Of a DNA stretch of 64,000 nt, positions 46,403 to 59,101 are shown in pieces. Made by a program: the position numbers and the translations under genes. Source of the DNA: Panaeolus papilionaceus. Its lineage: Eukaryota > Basidiomycota > Agaricomycetes > Agaricales. The DNA lies in NCBI GenBank assembly GCA_015501605.1, contig JADNRZ010000009.1, positions 558,001 to 622,000 on the forward strand, in the 5' to 3' direction. Below the pieces are notes generated by a model, which saw nothing but the letters and a program-made list of their open reading frames with translations, had not been told where the DNA came from and did no database searches. The stretch's first letter is position 1; each line of letters starts with the position of its first letter.

Positions 46403-49268
46403 TTTGAAAGGAATGGGATGGCTGTGATGGTGGTAAGAACGAAAAATCGGCAGAATGAAGGGACGGCGGAAATTCGAAGAGTATTAAAGGACCTCAATGT
46501 GACCACGAGGCTTTATGGATATATGATGTGAGCGATAATATCGAAGGTACTAGTAGGGAAGGTAGCCGGGAAAGTTGACCTAGATAGGATATTGGTGGAT
46601 AATAGTAGGTGATATGTAAGTAAGAAACCAGAGGTTCTAACAACTTGGTTCTTACTAGTTGGGGCCTTTGGACTCCCGCAGCCAGCAGTGCTAGAGGTTT
46701 ATAAACGAAAGGGACAGTTGTCTACACGAGGCCAATAACTTATCCATACAACACACTAAATTGGTCAAATACCCTTGAACTATTCGAACCCTGCATGCTA
46801 CACGTGATCAAATCTTTCCGGTCTCCGATGATCATCGACAAGATCCTTTCAACACATTTTCCATCCATAATTATTCATTCTCGCTGTTTATCACCTAGGT
46901 TCCTTGAATTTTTATATTATCTTGGTATTCGAATTGTCTCCAAGCGCCCAATACGTCTTTGATCACGAAAAAACACTCATCGAACTGTCGAATATGACTG
47001 TGCATCATGAAACTCGTGTACTCTGTAAATCACGATACCATCGGCTTAACGCCGCTCTTATATGGGCCACGATGCTCTCCAAACGCGTGTCAGACATCTT
47101 GAGATGATGCGCATCCATCAACGCTTAAGAAAGAATCCTGTCTCATCCTCTGGACATGTCTTACGACCTCAATTCTGTCCTTCATTGTCTCTACGATACC
47201 TGTCATTTCTCGGGAGAATAGGAGCAGGGAAGTATTAGGCTTATCTCTTTTATTCGACTCGGGCACTCATCGCTTCGGATACCTTATGCGATCGGAACCA
47301 TTCTCGTACGCAAAGCCTGGCCTACACGTGCTGATATTCCGTCTTTCACACTGTTTGATACGGAGCATTCGCTGCGTGTTCAGTCGTTTCGCATGTAGCC
47401 ATTGCTTGCAAATATATCTATTCCCCACAGATAATAGATTTAGAGCTATGAAGCATATCATTGACAGATGACGGTAATATCCATGGATTGACACTTAGTT
47501 TCGGCCTTCATCATCTAACACCTCCCTAATCAAGGAGCGTAGACCTGTCGGGTTCCCATAGCTGACATTCTTTCAATGAATACCTTTGCCGTTCCCAGGT
47601 ATGTGGTCCCAGTAGTTTGGCGTGGAAGATGCATCCGAATGGCGCACTGTCAACTTGTTGGAGTAGTAGAGTGACCTCTCTCGTATGCACACTGCGCTTC
47701 AGCTATGAATGAACCAGCAGTATAAAGCCCACCGGTATCTCCTAGGCTTGAATCTATAAGAAGAGAGTGGATATTAACAATCACAGCGTTTTTGCCTCGA
47801 GCTCGACTCCCAACTTTATCGACTCAATGATGATGTTCTGTTTGATCTTACTTTGATTTATGGCATCGGTCAAATTTCAGAGCTCTTTGTCAAAATTGTA
47901 TTTGGAATCTGACATAAAACAGACAATCATTGCCCTTTCCATGTCCGACACAGCTAATTGGCAGTGGCACCTGGATTTTCTCTGTCTTCTAACATATCCT
48001 CTTTATCAAAACAGAACATTAAGCGACGTTCAAAATGCTTACCCCAGCTTGACAGTGAGCATATTCTCTCCACAGAAAGCAAAATTTATGATGCAATCTT
48101 TCTTCGAACGCTGAACATGAAGCCAATGCCACTCACCACGGAGCTACATATGAGGGTAACTACTCCCTGCACTCATGACGGACCTTGTGAAAAGAAACGT
48201 GTGCATCTCAGAATAATCCAAAAGATGCCTCGAGGTCCACCTCCACAGCCTGATTTCAAGGGATCAGGGACCGCTGGCACACGCGTGCCACTAAAAAAGA
48301 GCTCTTGAGAAAATTTCCAGCCATCTTTCCTTTGAAAAGCCCCTAGATTGATTTACTGGATACGCACAAATTTAACGATGAACAAGGAATGAAAAAAGGA
48401 TCCCTCGTTTGACCTAAATGGAACAACGACCCCGCACCACGATGCGTAAGGTTAGAGTCCCGACCTGCACTTGTGAACGATTCAGCCTATCTAGGAGTAT
48501 GAGGTGAGTAGTGAGAGTATTTTCATATATCGCTGTCAGATGTCGAATGCTTATCGGGCCCACGATTAGAAGTAATTTCCGCAGACGATGCCAACATGGT
48601 CTCAGGGTGCACCGGACTACTGGTAGCGCTTGCTTGCTATCCATCGAGGCGCCCACAAGTTATGTCCCGCGATGCATATACATATGTTATATAGAAATGT
48701 ATATACGTACAGATACGATATGTTCGGCCGTTACGAATAAAGGTCCTATTAACGGAGTGCCCTCAACACCGCCTTTGAAGGCATTTAATCGGCGTCAAAT
48801 TATGAGCCGCGATCGGAGCCTAATCATGACATGCAGGAGCGTCATTTAGATCTATATTAGTATACGATGCCGAGTATGCTATCCCATGGCATATGCGTAA
48901 TAGTATACTTGTTCATTGTACTGCTGTAAGAGGAAATAGCTTTCGGTGCGCAGATAGCACCTCAGAAAGGTGATCGTATCAAAGTAAGGCAAAGTACAGA
49001 CGGCTGTGCTAAGACCTTTCTCTACAAACGAACTACAAAACTCACACTACGGGAGTTCGAGTGGATTGACAACAGTACTAATGATTTTTACCGAACCTTG
49101 GTCTAGCTTGTCGAAACTGTGTCCGACGCAAAGTTAGGGGCTAGTGACACATGACTTTATCTCCCACGTGATGCGTAAGAGCCTCTTTCCAAAAAAGGGT
49201 GTGAATTCGGGCTCTGAAAAAAAGTTTCCTGCTCATCGTTTTGTTCAACGACGAGCCCCAAAAGCACG
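46403..49268. other. Long intergenic region
   Basis: 2.9 kb with no supported gene between the DUF6699 and NOP56 genes, which are transcribed away from each other. Small frames around 47860-48310 lack motifs and splice continuity. The ends should hold the two promoters. Confidence 0.4.
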
Positions 49269-51134
49269 ATGCCGGTCACTCATATCCTGTTCGAATCGGC
49301 CTCGGGGTATGCTATCTTCGAGGCCAAGCTTTCGGAGGAGATTGCCTCCAAGTCAAAGGTGGTCCAGGACTCCCTCAATGATCTCGCAAAGTTTGGAAAA
49401 ATGGTCTCCTTGATGAGTTTTTCACCTTTTAAAAGCGCTGCGCAAGCGTTGGAGAACGCCAACGATATCTCTGAAGGTGCGTATCCTGAGTTTATATGCC
49501 GTAAAATAAAGCTTATCGAAGTTGTATTTGTGGGACAGGTATTCTTAACGAGCACCTGAAAAATCTGTTGGAGCTTAATCTCGCCAAAACATCCAAAAAA
49601 TCTCCCGTCACTTTGGCCGTCTCTGACCCTCTGATTGGAAAGAGTATCAAGGACGAACTCGGCCTCCAGATTGATGTGTCAGAGAAATCACAGGATCTCA
49701 TCCGTGGAATTCGTCTGCACGCACCAAAACTCCTCAAGGGTCTGCAGGACGATGACCTGACGAAAGCCCAGCTCGGTTTGGGTCACTCCTACTCCCGCTC
49801 AAAACTCAAGTTCAACGTCAACCGTGTGGATAACATGATCATCCAGGCTATTGCCCTCCTTGACCAACTTGATAAGGATGTCAACTTGTTTTCGATGCGT
49901 ATTAGAGAGTGGTACGGCTACCACTTCCCAGAACTCGTCAGACTCGTCCCAGATAACCATCTCTACGCCAAGGTCGCCAAATTCATTGGTGACAAGGATA
50001 CTCTGGATGAGGAGAAGCTCCCGGAACTCACTACTCTCCTTGAGGATGACTCTACTCTCGCTCAAAACGTCCTCGACGCCGCCCGCGGATCCATGGGCTC
50101 TGCTCTCTCTGACATCGACATGCTCAACATCTCTGCCTTCGCCACCCGCGTTGTTTCCCTATCCGACTACCGCAAATCCCTCATCTCCTACCTCTCTGAA
50201 AAGATGAACTCTGTCGCACCCAGTTTGACCGCTCTCCTTGGCGAGCGTGTTGGTGCTCGTTTGATCAGCCATGCTGGAAGCTTGACCAACTTGAGCAAAT
50301 ACCCTGCTAGTACCGTTCAGATTTTAGGTGCCGAGAAGGCTTTGTTCAGAGCGTTGAAGACCAAGGGTAACACACCCAAGGTAGGCCTATTGTTTCGATA
50401 CTAGTAATTGTTTGAAATTCTCATCCTTTTTCATAGTACGGTCTGCTATACCACTCCACCTTCATTGGTCGGGCTGGTCCCAAGCACAAGGGTCGCATCT
50501 CGCGTTTCCTCGCCAACAAATGCTCAATAGCTTCTCGCATTGATTGCTACACAGGTATGGGTCCTCGAGGAGCTGAAAAATAATTTTGTCGACTAAACGT
50601 GTCTATGTAGAAAACCCTACCCCCAAGTTTGGTGAAGCCCTAAGAGCCCAAGTCGAGGAGCGTCTTGCCTTCTTCGAAACTGGCGTGCCGCCATCCAAGA
50701 ACGCTGACGCCATCCGCAAGGTCCTGGATGAACTTGCTCTTGATGAGGATGAGGATGAAGACGAGATGGACGTGGATGGCCCTGCGTTGACCACACTGGA
50801 GCCCGAGCCCAAGGAGAAGAAGAAGGAAAAGAAGGACAAGGATAAGAAGAAGAGGAAGGCTGATGATATGGAGGTCGATGAGGAGGAGGAGGATGACGAT
50901 GACCATTCAGCGAAGAAGGTTAAGCTGACCAAGGAGGAAAAGAAGGCTTTGAAGAAGGCCAAGAAGGAGGCAGCCAAGGCTGAAGCGGCGGCGGCGACTG
51001 AGGTATGTTTTCATCTTATCTCTAAGCTTTTAATTTGTTTTTTAATGGCATTGTAGGACGCATCACCGAAAAAGAAAGAGAAGAAGGAAAAGAAAGAGAA
51101 GAAGGAGAAGAAGGAGAAGAAGAGCAAGGAGTAA
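49269..51134 (+). CDS. NOP56: Nucleolar protein 56 (box C/D snoRNP core protein)
   Basis: Five exons (49269-49476, 49539-50380, 50437-50554, 50611-51002, 51057-51134) give 545 residues. With NOP58, fibrillarin and Snu13 it forms box C/D snoRNPs that guide 2'-O-methylation of rRNA in the nucleolus. Visible are the NOP5 N-terminal domain (residues about 1-66), the NOSIC/coiled-coil region ([40 protein letters not shown]), the Nop RNP-binding domain ([48 protein letters not shown]) and a Lys/Glu/Asp-rich tail from about residue 440. NOP56 rather than NOP58 is indicated by [14 protein letters not shown] at the start and by the WYGYHFPEL stretch. The final exon is almost pure Lys/Glu, typical of the family. 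Confidence 0.97.
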
Positions 51135-51472
51135 ATTGCGTTTCACTCGTCTCTGTATTATCTTTTTTCACTTTTTTTTCTGCTTTTCTTCACGGCTCTG
51201 TATCTCTTCATCTTTGCATTTCTTATTATAATTGTGATACCAGCTCTTAGCGAAGATCCCCTATCTACCCGAAGTGATTCTATTCACGGGCATACATACC
51301 GCACTGAAACACTTCGATTTCGACAACGTACACTACCTTGCCGCAGACACGCAGCCATATTCACCCACATTGAACTTGGACAGACTGTGGGATGAAGCGA
51401 GCTCCGTGGATTATTTGATGCATTCCACTGCGACTTTCTCGAAGTACACTTTACTTTAAGCAACTATGTAAC
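51135..51472. other. Convergent 3' ends of NOP56 and the coiled-coil gene
   Basis: 338 bp between two converging genes. No feature is supported beyond the T-rich 3' flank of NOP56. Confidence 0.5.
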
Positions 51473-52481
51473 TCAAACCCGTTCTTTCAGAGGCGACGCA
51501 GCACTCGGTCTCATATCCGAAATATCCGAACACTCATTGGCAAGCTCTTTAACGATATCTTGGAACGCTAAGAAGGACGAGTTCTTATGTGAATAACCGG
51601 ACTTGCATGGCTCTCTCGGATATGATCCAGCATCGGAAGGTAATACTGACCTTTGTATGCCGTTCGCATTTTGGATAAGCCGGCGACTTGTTCTTCCCAA
51701 GCTACATCGTACTTTTCGCCTTCGCCTTTTTTGCGATCTCGTATGAATTTCTGTTGTGAAAAGGTGTCTGTGGGTCATTGTATGCGCTTTTCCTTTTGGA
51801 TTGGTGTGCTTACCTCGAGTGCTTCCTCTTCTTTGTAGATTTTGGCCCATTTTTTGCGGATTCTGTCTTCGCAAGCTGCGTAGTCTAGTAGGAACTTTGT
51901 GTGGAGCTCGTTCCTATGCAAAAAGTTAGTATTTGGTTTGGGGTATTGGATGCAATAAAACTTACACTTTGTGAATAATCTCGTCTATTTCTTTTGCCGT
52001 CTTGACATTCTAAGATGCAACCGAGGAGGGTCAATATTATTGGGGAATTATATGAGGAAGTGCGCATATATATACCTCTTGAAGAAGATGCTTCTCGATG
52101 CTGCTTAGCAATTTCTTCTGCTTTTCTTCCCTTTTCTCTGTGAAATAAAGTGTTTAGCTGACTCCATTTATATGTGGAATCTCTCTCGTGGCTCTGTAGT
52201 ACTTGATAGCTGTTTCTGCAAGAGGGCCAATCTGTAAACAACTCTCATAAGCACCAAGCTCACCATATAGAGTGCAGAGATGAAAGGAATTAGAGCACGA
52301 ACACATTCTCATCTATTTCTTTCGAGTTTCCCCCAGAAAGCGAGCTCAACTGGGATGATATCAGCTCTTGTGACTCCGCTTCGTCGTCTACTTCAACGTC
52401 TGATTGATAATCAGCCTCGGACTCGCTGGATTCTTCGATTTTCACCCTCTTAGCACGTGGCCTATTGCGTTCTTGAACCAT
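51473..52481 (-). CDS. Small coiled-coil, probably nuclear protein
   Basis: Seven exons, 5' to 3': 52351-52481, 52203-52231, 52076-52137, 51966-52009, 51814-51913, 51651-51750 and 51473-51567. The model gives 186 residues. The N-terminus has a basic RAKRVK stretch (nuclear-signal-like) followed by an acidic Ser/Glu/Asp region. The rest is heptad-like and charged: LALLQKQLSKKREEKQKKLL, ENVKTAKEIDEIIHK, DRIRKKWAKIYKEEEALE, then AFQDIVKELANECSDIS. I am sure of the last five exons, where splice sites and frame agree. The junction from the first exon is weak: it needs a GTTGAG donor and a 119-nt intron, and other 5' ends are possible. I do not recognise the family. Confidence 0.6.
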
Positions 52482-53497
52482 GGTTATTGAAAAATTTGAA
52501 CGAGAGATGAAATTGCGAGGCCTGCAGCTGCAGGGGTCAGTGATGAGATAGGTTTGTGCAGGACGCGCCAAGGAGCGCTTGACGTACTGTGTGGCGCTAT
52601 TTGCTTTGCTTTACGATCATTAGATTGATCTCGCGGTTCGAAGGTTCTTCTTCGTCAAGGACAAAGATAAGGTTAGGTGTGATATACATATCCGACAAAT
52701 ATACTTGAATAAAGGAGTTAATTAAAGTGTTGGAGATATAGTAGAATATTCACTTATTGGAAGGCTCTTACTTTGATGCGCGCTGATGTCGTGCGTATCA
52801 TGAGCATCATGGTGCTGAGATAACGCGGTCAGTGATACCGTCTTGCTACATATGCTCTTTTCGATTATTCTGCACATATTTTGTGTTGGTATCGCGAGGA
52901 GTTACCATTCGAAGAGGAGGACGTCGACAAACTTGCCATGCAAGCTGAGCACCATCCTGCCTAATCACCTCTACTATCTTTTGTATCTTTTGTACACCAT
53001 TTACTCATTATACCAGCAATCAATGATTAACGGTGTCTGATATATATATCTATCGTCAACACTGATTACGATACTGTTATCGAGTTTGTGGTTATACGAG
53101 GCAATCAGAGACCATTGGTGCTTATTTATAGGTTAAAATCCATCCAAACGGTTAATTTATCTGAGAATGGGAAGTTTCTACTCCTGTAGCGACACCAAAC
53201 AGAGAACCCTTGCTGAGAGCGCTGGAGATGTCAATGAGCGCACTCAGTTATCACGGGTGCACGGACCGATGCAGGGATCGACGCCACGTGACATGATAAG
53301 ATGACCTTCCTAATGGAGATTGCTTTCCATTTTTCGGAATTAGGGTCGCTCTGTGGTTCTTGTTCCCGTCATCGACAGTACTCCACATTTCTCGGGTCCA
53401 TAGCTAAACCTTCGTCTTCATCGTCGACAATATTCAAGAAAATAAAACGATAAATCATCAATAATTCTATCTGGGCGCTAAAAGACCGCCGGTTATT
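52482..53497. other. Divergent promoter region (coiled-coil gene / RhoGAP gene)
   Basis: 1 kb between divergent genes, with AT-rich runs and no supported coding content. Confidence 0.45.
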
Positions 53498-56177
53498 ATG
53501 CCTCCAACGTCTTTGAATCTCAAACAACGTTTGGCAGCGCTCTCCACAGCCACTTCGTCTACTTTCTCCAACAGAAACAATCCATCTAGCTCCTATGCAC
53601 AGGCACCCACGACACCAACGGGAAGAAGAAAGATTCAGTTCAATCCACCTACATGGATGAAGCGATCAAACGCGTCGGGAAGCAATGGAAATGACAGCAA
53701 TGAACATCTCTACGAGGACGAGGAAATTAGAATGGTTCAAGAGGTGTTGGGCAAGATGATATTCCAAGCAGGCGTGGACTTTGAGTACGTGGCTATATCT
53801 CTTGCTGTTCAGATTTCATCCTCATGAAGATCATATTACCATCATCTAGAACGCGACCTATGTATGTTCCCATTACCCCTGAATGTTTTATGTCGAACTC
53901 AACATCCTTTCGTAGGGTGGTTCTCAATGCATCAGCACTCCCAGATCCTGAAATCGTCTCATACGACCTGCTACTAACGTGCGTAACACTGTTTTCTCCA
54001 ACGAACCCATTGTTACCCGACTTCCTGTCTAACTCCCTATTCATATATCGTCCGTTCTACTTCCAACAGGCGAATTCTATCATACCTTAATCTATATGGT
54101 ATGTTTATGCTGTCTCTCATCTGTCTCTCGTCTAATTACGAGTGTTTTTTTTATTGTAAACTCTTTTCTTGCTCCAATGCTTTCTTACAAACATCGGCTT
54201 GTTGTTTCGCTACGGGTCCCGAATAACCAGTCGAGGCGGACTACACTGTCGTGTTCTTCGCAGCTGGATCCAAACATGCGCCTAGTTGGAACTGGGTATG
54301 GAAAGCTTACCGAAGTTTGAGCAGAAAGTATCGTAAGAATCTCAAACAATTGGTGGGTCTTTATTCTCCTCGCTGCCCCGACCACATGTCAATGCGAGTC
54401 ATTTAATAATTTGACAGTACATTGTACATTCATCTTTCTTTTCCAAAAGTTTGTAAAGAACTTGTCGTCATGAAACATTATTATAACTAACGCTTTATTT
54501 CTAGTGTTGTTCTCTCTTGCTGGAGCTATCATAAGGTTACAACCTCGTTTTGTCCACGCGACTTCATCTAATTGTGTCTCTCCAGCCCCAAGTTTTTCCG
54601 AAAGTTGACATACATCACTACATTATCGGAACTTGCACTCCATGTGCCTATAACGCAAATTGATATTCCACCAGCTGTATATCAGTAGGTTTCACCTATT
54701 TGGGATGAAAATTGTTATACTGACTTTGTTTCCAGCGAAAATTTAAAATTCGAGCGCAAAATTACCTTACCGACACCTGTTCGATCAAGTATTTTTGGTG
54801 TGCCACTGGAAGAACTGATGGGTTTCAACGGCGAAAAAGGGCCAATCCCAAGGGTTGTTAAAGACTCGATCCAGTTCCTTCGAGATACAGGTAAGCATAG
54901 AAACCGCCATTCACCAATACTCGGATTCTAATATGCTTTCAGGTTTGCAAGACGAAGGCCTGTTCCGTCGCTCGCCATCATCTGTGATGCTCCGAGCTGC
55001 TCAGGAGGCTTACGATCGCGGAAACGTTGTCTCCTTGGAAAGTTTTGGTGATCCCCACATCGCAGCTGTCCTGCTCAAAAAGTATCTCCGAGATTTGCCA
55101 GAACCCATCATTCCAGAGCGCGTTTATCCTGTCATCAGGAAATGCCCTTGGGGCGTGAAGTCAGGTGAAACTGAGCAGGAAGCCGAGTTTGCTGCCATGC
55201 AGTATATCAGAGACGTTCTTCTTCCTGAATTAGTTCCGTGCGCTTATATTTTACTATCATACATACTGCGTAAGTCTCCGCTGCATATTTACGTGTTCGT
55301 AGCTGATCGTATTCTCGTAGATTTGCTCCATGATGTGTCATTACGGAGCTCATACAACAAGATGGACGCCACGAACCTCGCTATCGTTATCTGCCCTAAC
55401 CTCGTCAAAGGATCCAACCCGATGAAAGACGTTATGATGTGTAGCGTTGGAGCAACAGCAATGACCCCATACATGCCATCTGCCTCTGGTCAACTCGAAT
55501 TTTCTTCTACATCAACTCCAGCGGAAGGCAAAACGACGCTCGGACAAGTCATAACTCTGTGTATCCGAAGGTATTACGAGATATTTGACGAAGTCGTGGA
55601 TCGTACCGAGGCTGTACCCATTCAAACCTCTGTGATTGGCGCTGCAGCATCAACAGACTCAGATGGAAGTTTTGGAGGAGCTAAATACGTGTTGCGTGAT
55701 GAAGAGGACGACGACGACTCGTGGCTTGACCCTGCATCACCCAATGCAGCGACTACAACCTTTGGCGCAGCGATCTCTGGAAAGAGACATCGCTCGACAG
55801 GGTCAAGGTCATCGAACGCTGCGCGCTCAACGCAATCAAACGACGCTCCACCACCCCCGTCTTCATATGCGCGCTCAGCACACGTTGCAAGCCAGAGTAT
55901 CAGTAATGGAACGTTCCGCTACCCTGTGAATGGTAAAGCCAAGTCGGTGATCAGCATCGAGAACTCGGGTGGTGGACCTATGGGCACGATACGCAAGGGC
56001 TCGATCGCCTTGGGCAGGGGCACGAGAAAAGGAAGTGGTGCAGGAGTTGAGGCTGTTGGGGTTACAGTCATGGCAGAGAATTTCTTCAAGGCGCCTGGTG
56101 AGGATAAAAAGGACGAGGAGGAGAGTGCGCCGCTGAGTGTGGAGGAGAGGCGGAAGAAGTTCGAGGGCGGTTCATAG
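53498..56177 (+). CDS. Rho GTPase-activating protein with CRAL-TRIO-like N-terminal domain
   Basis: Eleven exons: 53498-53784, 53850-53861 (12 nt), 53916-53978, 54070-54098, 54231-54352, 54418-54448, 54505-54535, 54586-54684, 54736-54890, 54943-55269 and 55321-56177. The model gives 670 residues. After a Ser/Thr-rich N-terminus comes a Sec14/BCH-like (divergent CRAL-TRIO) domain, with DYTVVFFAAGSKHAPSWNWV, YRKNLKQLYIVHSSFFSKM and FFRKLTYITTLSEL. The RhoGAP domain starts at IFGVPLEEL. Its arginine-finger region reads EGLFRRSP and is followed by LLKKYLRDLPEPIIP and MDATNLAIVICPNLV. The layout matches p50RhoGAP (ARHGAP1) relatives that switch off Rho/Cdc42 GTPases at membranes. The Ser/Gly-rich C-terminal tail has no known domain. 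The last intron (55270-55320, 51 nt) is stop-free and in frame, but removing it restores the family sequence. Confidence 0.92.
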
Positions 56178-56577
56178 TCCGACCTGTCTTTCTTTTCGAC
56201 TTGTGGTATGGCGTGCTCTGGTAGCGCGCTGACATCTTTTTTCCCTGATTTTATGTGTGACCAGGTAATTTATGATGTGGATTATGTGTGTGTGTCGAGT
56301 TATTGTTTACTATTGCTGTATCTCTTCTCTGTTTTGTTTACCCTTCCTTTGTTGTTGATACCCCTACAAACTATGATTCATATTACGGTGTATGTATGTG
56401 AACGTTTATTGATGTTGTAAAATTAAACGACTTCGAAAATATATTGGTACAATATGCGAAAAACAAAGAGGTATAAAAACACGACAAATTACAGATTGTG
56501 AAAAGCAAGACAGACCGTGCCTGGGTTACAAATGGAAGAAAAGAGATTGCCAATGAACAGAGTCAAATAGGAGGCGC
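56178..56577. other. Convergent 3' flanks
   Basis: 0.4 kb between the converging RhoGAP and membrane-protein genes. It is T/GT-rich with no supported gene. Confidence 0.5.
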
Positions 56578-57828
56578 TTAAACAGTGTCTAGACGTGGAT
56601 TGGGTATGTAAACTGGTGGGGGAGTAGCTACAGAAAGAATATGCCGTCGTTTTAGCGGACATGGGCATTGCAGAATGAAAATAGGCACACCTTCAAAGGC
56701 TACATAATTATCAGGACGCGGCATAACAATCGGTCCATGCTGATTAACGAATGTTCCTAACTGTCCAGATGAAATGCGCGGAGTATTCACTGGACTATCC
56801 TGGCTCGTGTTAAACGAACCCGTCGTTTCCATCCGAGGTGAGACTAGAGGAGATGTCGTAAAAGTGCGTTCCGGTGAAAACCCAAGTGCAGATGGCTTCT
56901 CTGCCCTCTTATCACTCAACACCGGCTCTGGCATCTTCGCATGCTTGAAATGTTCGTCCTTTGCGATAAGTGAATCATCGAGCGTTGAGACGACGTGGTA
57001 TGGGTCTGTGGGTCCTGCGAATTCTGCGAAGAGTAAGATGCGATGCGAAAGAGTCAGCCACTGCATGCCCCGTCATTCGACCACCGCTGGTGCTGAAGTG
57101 TAGAAACAGAAAGCATACCCAGATGTTCATGCCCATGTCCATAATTATCCTTCTCCGCATATGGCGGAGTCATTTCGTCCGTCGAATAATCGCCATCCAT
57201 CGGATGTGGGAATGACAGGCGATAGTATCCATTCTTCTTGACCGGGGTCACTTTTCGCCCTTTTGTGCGACGCAAACGATTCGTCGTGTACAGTTTCCAG
57301 GCCATGATGGCAATGACAGTCGAGATGATAGCTGTATATGAGGTGGCACAAATGTCATCTTCTCGCTCAAACTCGTCGTTTGCTAAACTTGTCCACTGGT
57401 TGACAGGGCCCTTCGAAGCTAGTGGATCTAAATGTGGAGGTCGTGCTTACCCCAGATGACAACGTCGATAGGACACCACTGAAACCAAGATCCTGTAAAA
57501 CTCGGTTTGCACCGGCGAATATCCGATGTATCAGCATGGCTCTCTTCGGGTAGTACTGGCAGTGAGAGCGTTGGAAAGTCGACTCGAGGGAATAGAACTG
57601 GGATGCGCATTTCGAAGATATGTATGGGAGTGAGATGAGATTCGGAGATGTGTACCCAAAGCAGGTCTGTCCAATAAATGCCAAACAGTCGAATCGAAAA
57701 CAAGGCCGACGGGATCCGACTTCATTCCTGGAATGCTCTGGGGTATAAATAAGGATGTTTTGGGTGGCTGGCAGTATGCTACCTTGGTGCGTCGAAGCCC
57801 AGACCTTCACTCGGAACTTCCCGAGCAT
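56578..57828 (-). CDS. Single-pass membrane protein of unknown function
   Basis: Five exons, 5' to 3': 57783-57828, 57451-57666, 57119-57331, 56691-57023 and 56578-56627. The model gives 285 residues. The N-terminal part (about 85 residues) is polar to mixed, with DLLWVHISESHLTPIHIFEM. One hydrophobic helix follows (PIDVVIWGAIISTVIAIMAW), then a strongly basic stop-transfer segment (KLYTTNRLRRTKGRK). The remaining half is a Ser/Pro/Asp-rich, presumably cytoplasmic tail ending in VYIPNPRLDTV. No clear signal peptide precedes the helix, so the protein may be anchored by the helix alone, or a further upstream exon may be missing. Introns are longer than average here (up to 119 nt). I recognise no family. 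Confidence 0.65.
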
Positions 57829-58282
57829 TGCCGATGGGCGTCAAAAGCTCATTGCTTCTGGGTTGATGCTTTAACGCTTTCTTGCTCATCAATGTAGTTA
57901 TATTTAGGGCTAACTATGTATGCTGATAGACGTGTCTCGATTGGGTGGCTCGTTTAGGGGCAGATAACGGGAGAGGGAATTTCTTGGGGCCGGCAGGCGC
58001 AACAGGGGAGTCGCTGACTTCGGCTTGCAGAGAACGCATGACACAAAGGACTAAGAGTAAACCAGGACTACAAGCACAGTACGATTGAGTTTACTCCTCG
58101 CCTGTATATTAACATCTATGCGACTTGATATGACAACATGTCCGAGAGCTAATTGTCTATTCACATTGGCGCCTCTAAATGAAGACCCTTTTTGGCCAAA
58201 AACGTCCCTGCAATGGTCGTTGGGCTGAAAAGAAAAACACGCCAGTCCCTGTGTATTTAGGCTTATCTCCTCAGTCAAAAAG
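57829..58282. other. Intergenic
   Basis: Promoter side of the membrane-protein gene and the 3' flank of the tRNA gene. No other gene is supported. Confidence 0.45.
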
Positions 58283-58368
58283 TGGACTTTCAGGGGATTG
58301 AACCCTGGTCCTCACGCAGAAACATTAAATCATGCGAAGCGTGCGCGCTACCACTGTGCCAAAAGCCC
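58283..58368 (-). tRNA. tRNA-Ala (anticodon CGC) with intron
   Basis: On the minus strand the acceptor arms GGGCTTT and AAAGTCC pair (one G-U), with discriminator A. The D-arm follows as TGGCACAGTGGTAGCGCG. The anticodon stem CACGC pairs with GCGTG around the loop TTCGCAT, giving anticodon CGC. A 14-nt intron (about 58323-58336) sits directly after the base 3' of the anticodon, the usual position for nuclear tRNA introns. The T-arm is CAGGGTTCAATCCCCTG. A run of five T directly after the 3' end fits an RNA polymerase III terminator. The mature length without CCA is 72 nt. Confidence 0.93.
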
Positions 58369-59101
58369 ATGGGAGGGGAAGTGGGCCTTGCCATCGTTAT
58401 GATGAATGTAGTACCCTTGAAAACAACATGATCGTCCCTTGTGGCTCCTATGAGTCTCTGGCTAAAGTACGTAGTTTAGAATTCATGGCGGGTATCTATG
58501 CACCTGGTTCTGAATTGCGTTGAAACAGGCACCTGATGGTGGCATGGACGACTGGTTGGGACCTTTCCGCTCAACAATAGGGGTCATGGTGATGATATTT
58601 GTATTATCCCTGAGGATACTTCTCATAGATTGTGATGAATTCTTATGTATTGAACTGCTCAAATCCGTTGCATGTTGGTGTATTAATAGGTTTGAATTGA
58701 CTACATGGGGTCTTTACGTGTAGAGTACAGTTTTCAAATGCCACCCCGAGCTTGTATTTAAAAGCAGGTTCGAGCATTCATGTAATCATGTGAATAGCCC
58801 TCGAGCACACCTTATTAGGTCCTTCATTAAGTGCAAATACAATGCCCTTAATTCACATTAAATCGAAGTGGTTGCCCGGCTACGGTAACGAGGTGATATC
58901 GAATGTGTAATTATTAATTGTCAAAATATGATAACAAAAGCGGATGGGTGTGAACTTTGATGATAGGGAAGGGGAATGATCCCCCCTCGAGGTTAGACTA
59001 AATGCACTTATGTATGAAGCTTTTCTCCGCCAATAGAATGGAACGATTCGGGAGGCTAGCGGTCAAGCCGCTCGGGGCAACGCCAGCGTGCATGTCGGAG
59101 C
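58369..59101. other. Intergenic upstream of the tRNA gene
   Basis: 0.7 kb with small plus-strand frames but no recognisable protein. It includes the 3' flank of the rhodopsin-domain gene. Confidence 0.45.

Noticed and set aside
50780..51130. Repetitive AAG/GAG-rich sequence as a possible repeat array
   Set aside because: It encodes the Lys/Glu-rich tail typical of NOP56, so it is coding low complexity.
57367..57828. Single 153-codon exon for the membrane-protein N-terminus
   Set aside because: Splicing 57667-57782 joins the start to the frame that continues into the membrane helix and tail; the unspliced frame ends without that helix.
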